Shown here in pieces: positions 60,832 through 64,000 of a DNA stretch of 64,000 nucleotides. This DNA comes from Halothece sp964463655 (lineage in GTDB: Bacteria; Cyanobacteriota; Cyanobacteriia; Cyanobacteriales; Rubidibacteraceae). The translations under genes and the position numbers were made by a program. Under the pieces are notes generated by a model, which saw nothing but the letters and a program-made list of their open reading frames with translations, searched no databases and had not been told where the DNA came from. Each line of letters begins with the position of its first letter. Within the stretch, counting starts at the first letter, position 1. Where the stretch lies: the NCBI GenBank assembly GCA_964463655.1, contig CAYXDG010000005.1, positions 1-64,000 of the forward strand. The letters run 5' to 3'.

Positions 60832-61383
60832 TTACTTTTTCGAGGTTTCTTCTGCTGTAGGTTTTTTAACAAAGCGCTTTCTAAGTTTTTCTAGTTGGCG
60901 ATTTGCTATTTTATTTTCAGGGTCATATTTAAGCACTTCTTCGTAAGTCTCGATCGCCTGGGCGATTAATTGCTTCTTCTCATAAGAATTCGCTAAATTA
61001 TTTAAACCAATCACATAGTCTGGATATAATTTAAGAGCTTCTTTGTATTGACGGATAGCGAGGTCATATTGTTCTTGTGCGAAATAAGCATAACCCATCG
61101 CATTATAAATCAATCCTTTGTTTGTAGGCTCAACATTCTTAAATTTCAGAGCTTTTTGTAAGAGTTTTGTTGCCTGAACATATAATTTTTTATCTAAATA
61201 AAGACTGGCGAGTTCATAATATTCTTTTGCCGTTGCTGATTGATCTTTAATTTGCTTTTGTAGATCGGAAATACGCTTATCCAGACGACGAGTTTTCAAG
61301 ACCTGGCGAAACAAAAAGAAACCTGCCACCCCTAAAAGTAGCACTAATAATGATAAGTAAATAAGGAGAAGATTCTCTTGCAT
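60832..61383 (-). CDS. ycf37: Photosystem I assembly protein Ycf37
   Basis: The 183-residue protein has an N-terminal membrane anchor (LLLIYLSLLVLLLGVAGFFL, about 4-24). A short coiled coil and three TPR units follow at about 55-160 (AKEYYELASLYLDKKLYVQA, IYNAMGYAYFAQEQYDLAIR, LNNLANSYEKKQLIAQAIET). Length and layout match Ycf37, a thylakoid factor for PSI accumulation. ATG 61383. Its leader is five heptamers. Confidence 0.8.
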   Translation of the reverse strand: MQENLLLIYLSLLVLLLGVAGFFLFRQVLKTRRLDKRISDLQKQIKDQSATAKEYYELASLYLDKKLYVQATKLLQKALKFKNVEPTNKGLIYNAMGYAYFAQEQYDLAIRQYKEALKLYPDYVIGLNNLANSYEKKQLIAQAIETYEEVLKYDPENKIANRQLEKLRKRFVKKPTAEETSKK

Positions 61384-61418
61384 ATTGATTATTGATTATT
61401 GGTTATTGATTATTGGTT
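61384..61418. repeat. Heptamer tandem array before ycf37
   Basis: Five contiguous units (ATTGATT, ATTGATT, ATTGGTT, ATTGATT, ATTGGTT) adjoin the ycf37 start codon. It is the most regular array in the window. Confidence 0.8.
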
Positions 61419-61497
61419 CACCCCATCTCCCGATCTCGCCATTATGCAGAAAGAGGAAGGAGCGACGCGGGAAGCACCATGAACGAATTAATAATTA

Positions 61498-62310
61498 TTA
61501 ATTGTTAATTGCTAACCCCCACTCCCTTGCTTTTTGGTCTAACCAACCTGATTCTTTTAATTGGCGAATGGTTTGATTAACCCGTTGATGCAGTGAGAAG
61601 TATTGTAACCCTTTTGGCATGACAACGGCGAGGGCTTTTCCCCCAATATAATCCTGAGCAAGATGATATTGAGGATGTTGTTGTATCCATCCTGCCAAAA
61701 CAGTGCGATCGCCGGCAAATGCTATTGCTTCATCTGCTTCTAAAACAGAAAGTGCTTCTTGATAGGAAGCAACACCAATCAATTGCGCTTGGGGAAGATG
61801 AAATCTCACTTGAGCGATCGCGCTTGAGCGATCTAAAACGAGGATTTTACTTTGGGAAAGGTCGTCGAGGGTTTGAAAGCGTTTATCTTTGCTAATAAAC
61901 CCAATGCGATCAAGATAATAAGCTCGACTAAACGTAACCAGACGGGATCTCGAAGCGGTTTGACCCACCTGAGCGATCGTTAAGTCCACTTCTCCTGTTA
62001 GAATCACCTTTAATCTTTGAGCATTCATCACAGGTTGAAACTCAACTGCGTCTGGACTCCCTAAAATCTCTTGTGCTAACCGTCGCGCCAAATCGATTTC
62101 AAACCCCTTTAAATCGCCCTGTGCGTCTTCAAAACCGAGGGGAGGCAGATTATCCTTTACCGCAATAATGAGACTCCCTCTGGCTTGAATTTCGGACAAT
62201 TCCTCACCACCAACCTTGGTGGGTAGCACTGACACAAAACTCCCCAACAGTAGCGCGTAACCTAACCTTAAAACTCGGCTTCTCCAAGAAACCGAGTTTG
62301 CCTTAACCAT
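61498..62310 (-). CDS. Extracellular solute-binding protein (amino-acid type)
   Basis: The 270-residue SBP_bac_3-type protein has a signal-like N-terminus (RVLRLGYALLLGSFVSVLPT). A substrate-binding lobe follows: RGSLIIAVKDNLPPLGFEDA, DLKGFEIDLARRLAQEILGS, and TIAQVGQTASRSRLVTFSRA. It would bind a polar amino acid or similar in the periplasm for an ABC transporter that is not nearby. A weak C-terminal lobe ends with LKESGWLDQKAREWGLAIN. Confidence 0.83.
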   Translation of the reverse strand: MVKANSVSWRSRVLRLGYALLLGSFVSVLPTKVGGEELSEIQARGSLIIAVKDNLPPLGFEDAQGDLKGFEIDLARRLAQEILGSPDAVEFQPVMNAQRLKVILTGEVDLTIAQVGQTASRSRLVTFSRAYYLDRIGFISKDKRFQTLDDLSQSKILVLDRSSAIAQVRFHLPQAQLIGVASYQEALSVLEADEAIAFAGDRTVLAGWIQQHPQYHLAQDYIGGKALAVVMPKGLQYFSLHQRVNQTIRQLKESGWLDQKAREWGLAINN

Positions 62311-62324
62311 ATCTTAACTCCAGA

Positions 62325-62675
62325 CTAGGCTTGTTTAGCTGTTTCGACAACCTTTGCAAATGCTTCTGGGTCAAGCATGGCGAGATTGGCTAGCATTTTG
62401 CGATTAAGTTGAATGTCAGCTTTTTTCAGTTGACCAATCAGTTGAGAATAACTGATCCCATTTTGCCTGGCTCCAGCATTAATGCGAGCAATCCAGAGAC
62501 GACGAAAATCGCGTTTTTTGCGACGGCGATCGCGGTAAGAGTGACGTAGCGCCTTCATCACCTGTTGGTTAGCAGTGCGGAAAAGTTTAGAATGAGCGCC
62601 CCGAAACCCTTTAGCGAGTTTAAGAATTTTTTTATGTCGCTTTTGGGAGACACTTCCCTTCTTGACTCTTGACAT
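62325..62675 (-). CDS. rplT: 50S ribosomal protein L20
   Basis: The 116-residue L20 starts MSRVKKGSVSQKRHKKILKL, then AKGFRGAHSKLFRTANQQVM and KALRHSYRDRRRKKRDFRRL. Full length. It follows rpmI 36 bases downstream on the same strand. infC is not adjacent. The protein binds 23S rRNA early in assembly. Confidence 0.98.
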   Translation of the reverse strand: MSRVKKGSVSQKRHKKILKLAKGFRGAHSKLFRTANQQVMKALRHSYRDRRRKKRDFRRLWIARINAGARQNGISYSQLIGQLKKADIQLNRKMLANLAMLDPEAFAKVVETAKQA

Positions 62676-62711
62676 AACCTTTAATCTTCTCCCTTCTTTT
62701 ATCCTTTCAAT

Positions 62712-62912
62712 TTACTTCATGTGAGGCAACATTTGACGAACCTTGTCCTCATCTCTTTCGTTGACAAACGTTAATTTTGATAAACCACGCTTGCGTTTGG
62801 TTGTTTTTGGCTGTAATAAGTGGTTCTTGAAGGCTTTACGACGACGGATTTTTCCCGTCCCCGTTGTGCGAAATCGCTTCGCTGCTGCCCGATTGGTTTT
62901 GAGCTTTGGCAT
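62712..62912 (-). CDS. rpmI: 50S ribosomal protein L35
   Basis: The 66-residue protein starts MPKLKTNRAAAKRFRTTGTG and ends DEDKVRQMLPHMK. The ATG 62912 is chosen over a TTG three codons upstream because MPKLKT is the universal L35 start. Divergent from pstA, with a 148-base spacer. Confidence 0.97.
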   Translation of the reverse strand: MPKLKTNRAAAKRFRTTGTGKIRRRKAFKNHLLQPKTTKRKRGLSKLTFVNERDEDKVRQMLPHMK

Positions 62913-63060
62913 CTTTAACAATGATCAACAATATTTTTTTGACACAGCCTATCATTATAGCACTGGCTCGTCAAGTAAAAATCTTCAAGATGAACAAGGG
63001 CGCGACAGCCCCTAATCCGAGCATTCGGTTGAGACTAATTATTCAAATACGGGAGCATCA

Positions 63061-63933
63061 ATGGATCAATTCAATATTCAAGGGCTGAAAAAAAATACAT
63101 CCAGTGGGAGAGCAATCTTTAATCTTACAATGACGGCTCTAGCTACCTTATGTGTAGTGGCTTCTCTCGGGTCTCTCGCCTTGATCCTCGGCTTAGTGAT
63201 TGCTCGTGGAATCGCCCGTTTTGATCTAAACCTGTTTACCCAACTTCCCCCACCGCCTGGGTTAGAAGACGGGGGAATTGCCAACGCGATTCTGGGAACG
63301 CTGATTGTCATTGGGATTGCAACTGTCATTTCAGTTCCTTTTGGCATCATGGCAGCCATTTACCTATCAGAATTTAGCGAGGGGAACAAACTTGCCCCAA
63401 ACATTCGCTTTGCCACCAACATCTTAAGCGGTGTGCCTTCTATTATCGCGGGGGTCTTTGTTTACGCCTTGCTGGTCAAGTCGCGATTAGTTGGATACTC
63501 CCCATTGGCTGGGGGGGTGGCCCTCGCGGTGTTGATGCTCCCGACAATCATCCGCACCACTGATGAAGCGCTGAAAATTGTTCCCAAGGAAATCCGTTTG
63601 GCTTCCGTGGGCGTGGGAGCATCTAACTATCAAACGGTTTTAAGTGTTGTTCTCCCAGTAGCCCTCCCTGCAATTATTACAGGAATTACCTTGGCCATTG
63701 CTCGCGCTGCTGGCGAAACGGCTCCGTTGATTTTTACAGCGCTCTTTTCCCAGCTTTGGCCCAGTGGCGTTTTTAACCCGATCGCTACCTTATCGGTCTT
63801 GATTTACAATTTCGCGATCGTTCCCTTTAAACCCCAACAAGAACTCGCTTGGGCAGCTTCATTGATTTTAGTCTTGCTGGTGCTTGGTACAAGTATCGCA
63901 GCACGTTTAGCAACCCAGCGTAGAACTTATTAA
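63061..63933 (+). CDS. pstA: Phosphate ABC transporter permease PstA
   Basis: The 290-residue inner-membrane permease has six membrane segments. PstA blocks are GGIANAILGTLIVIGIATVI, SVPFGIMAAIYLSEF, LSGVPSIIAGVFVYAL, LMLPTIIRTTDEALKIVPKE, and ARAAGETAPLIFTALFSQL. It imports phosphate with PstC, PstB and PstS. pstC, usually directly upstream, is not here; the divergent neighbour is rpmI. A 14-base gap leads to the next CDS. Confidence 0.93.
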   Translation: MDQFNIQGLKKNTSSGRAIFNLTMTALATLCVVASLGSLALILGLVIARGIARFDLNLFTQLPPPPGLEDGGIANAILGTLIVIGIATVISVPFGIMAAIYLSEFSEGNKLAPNIRFATNILSGVPSIIAGVFVYALLVKSRLVGYSPLAGGVALAVLMLPTIIRTTDEALKIVPKEIRLASVGVGASNYQTVLSVVLPVALPAIITGITLAIARAAGETAPLIFTALFSQLWPSGVFNPIATLSVLIYNFAIVPFKPQQELAWAASLILVLLVLGTSIAARLATQRRTY

Positions 63934-63947
63934 AGAGGATTGCATCA

Positions 63948-64000
63948 ATGGCTAACCCCGAAACAGCTAACACAGTTACCACAGAAACCAATGTTGTGTT
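63948..64000 (+). CDS. pstB: Probable PstB start, cut by window edge
   Basis: ATG 63948 begins MANPETANTVTTETNVV and runs off the edge. RBS AGAGGA is eight bases upstream. Position immediately after pstA is the reason for suggesting the phosphate ATPase; no catalytic motif is within the window, so identity rests on context. Confidence 0.6.
   Translation, partial: MANPETANTVTTETNVV

Noticed and set aside
61384..61418. Heptamer array as a CRISPR array
   Set aside because: The units are 7 bases and contiguous, with no spacers; no cas genes occur in the window.
1..64000. tRNA, rRNA, tmRNA, RNase P RNA or Yfr1 genes
   Set aside because: I scanned by eye for T-loop-like GGTTCRA words and the conserved Yfr1 core and found none; a covariance search (tRNAscan-SE/Infernal) would be decisive.

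Overview
The window is a stretch of cyanobacterial chromosome. The evidence is phycobilisome and chlorophyll genes (apcE, pcyA, chlP), photosystem I assembly factors (ycf3, ycf37), cytM, ftrV, abundant GCGATCGC-type HIP1 octamers and A+T-leaning codon use. A compact gas vesicle cluster (gvpA-C-N-J-x-x-K-F-G), a single-copy gvpA and a four-repeat ApcE suggest a gas-vacuolate unicellular species, perhaps near Dactylococcopsis/Halothece. That placement is an inference from content only. No tRNA, rRNA, CRISPR array, prophage or intact transposase was seen.

Layout. 0-8 kb: an iron-type ABC permease (minus), cytM, an ABC exporter, a GNAT acetyltransferase, a RelE-type toxin-antitoxin pair coupled to an SDR gene, an exported NTF2-like protein, gatC and ycf3. 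8-19 kb: three tandem AIM24/TIGR00266 paralogues, ddl, small membrane and coiled-coil proteins, lepA, a YggT protein, thrB and a DUF2267 protein. 19.7-28.4 kb: cobN, divergent from the gas vesicle cluster, which includes two small overlapping ORFs between gvpJ and gvpK. 28.8-35.3 kb: nudix, folK, an FAD oxidoreductase, two universal stress proteins, a DUF2993 protein and two broken genes (a Uma2-type nuclease and a NERD/UvrD-type helicase).

35-45 kb: plsC, an SbsA-like lipoprotein-type/TolB-like protein with a TIGR03943-like membrane protein, MOSC, ftrV, pcyA, a short tatA, an RDD protein, rpmG-rpsR-rnb and a saccharopine-dehydrogenase-like gene. 45-55 kb: lpdA-trpC, a class V aminotransferase, then on the minus strand grpE-dnaK-dnaJ-tusA-rsgA with overlapping 3' members. 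55-64 kb: chlP, a second Uma2 remnant, apcE (1083 aa), eda, ycf37, a solute-binding protein, rpmI-rplT, and pstA with the start of a probable pstB at the edge.

The gas vesicle genes form one directional unit: GvpA shell, GvpC outer scaffold with exact 33-residue periodicity, GvpN AAA+ ATPase, and minor/assembly proteins J, K, F and G. Three dispersed repeat types run through the intergenic DNA: degenerate heptamer tandem arrays that repeatedly sit at start codons, C-run/G-run hairpins, and a palindrome containing GGAACGTCTCTAC. The heptamer arrays and the unassigned small gas vesicle ORFs are the most interesting unexplained structure.
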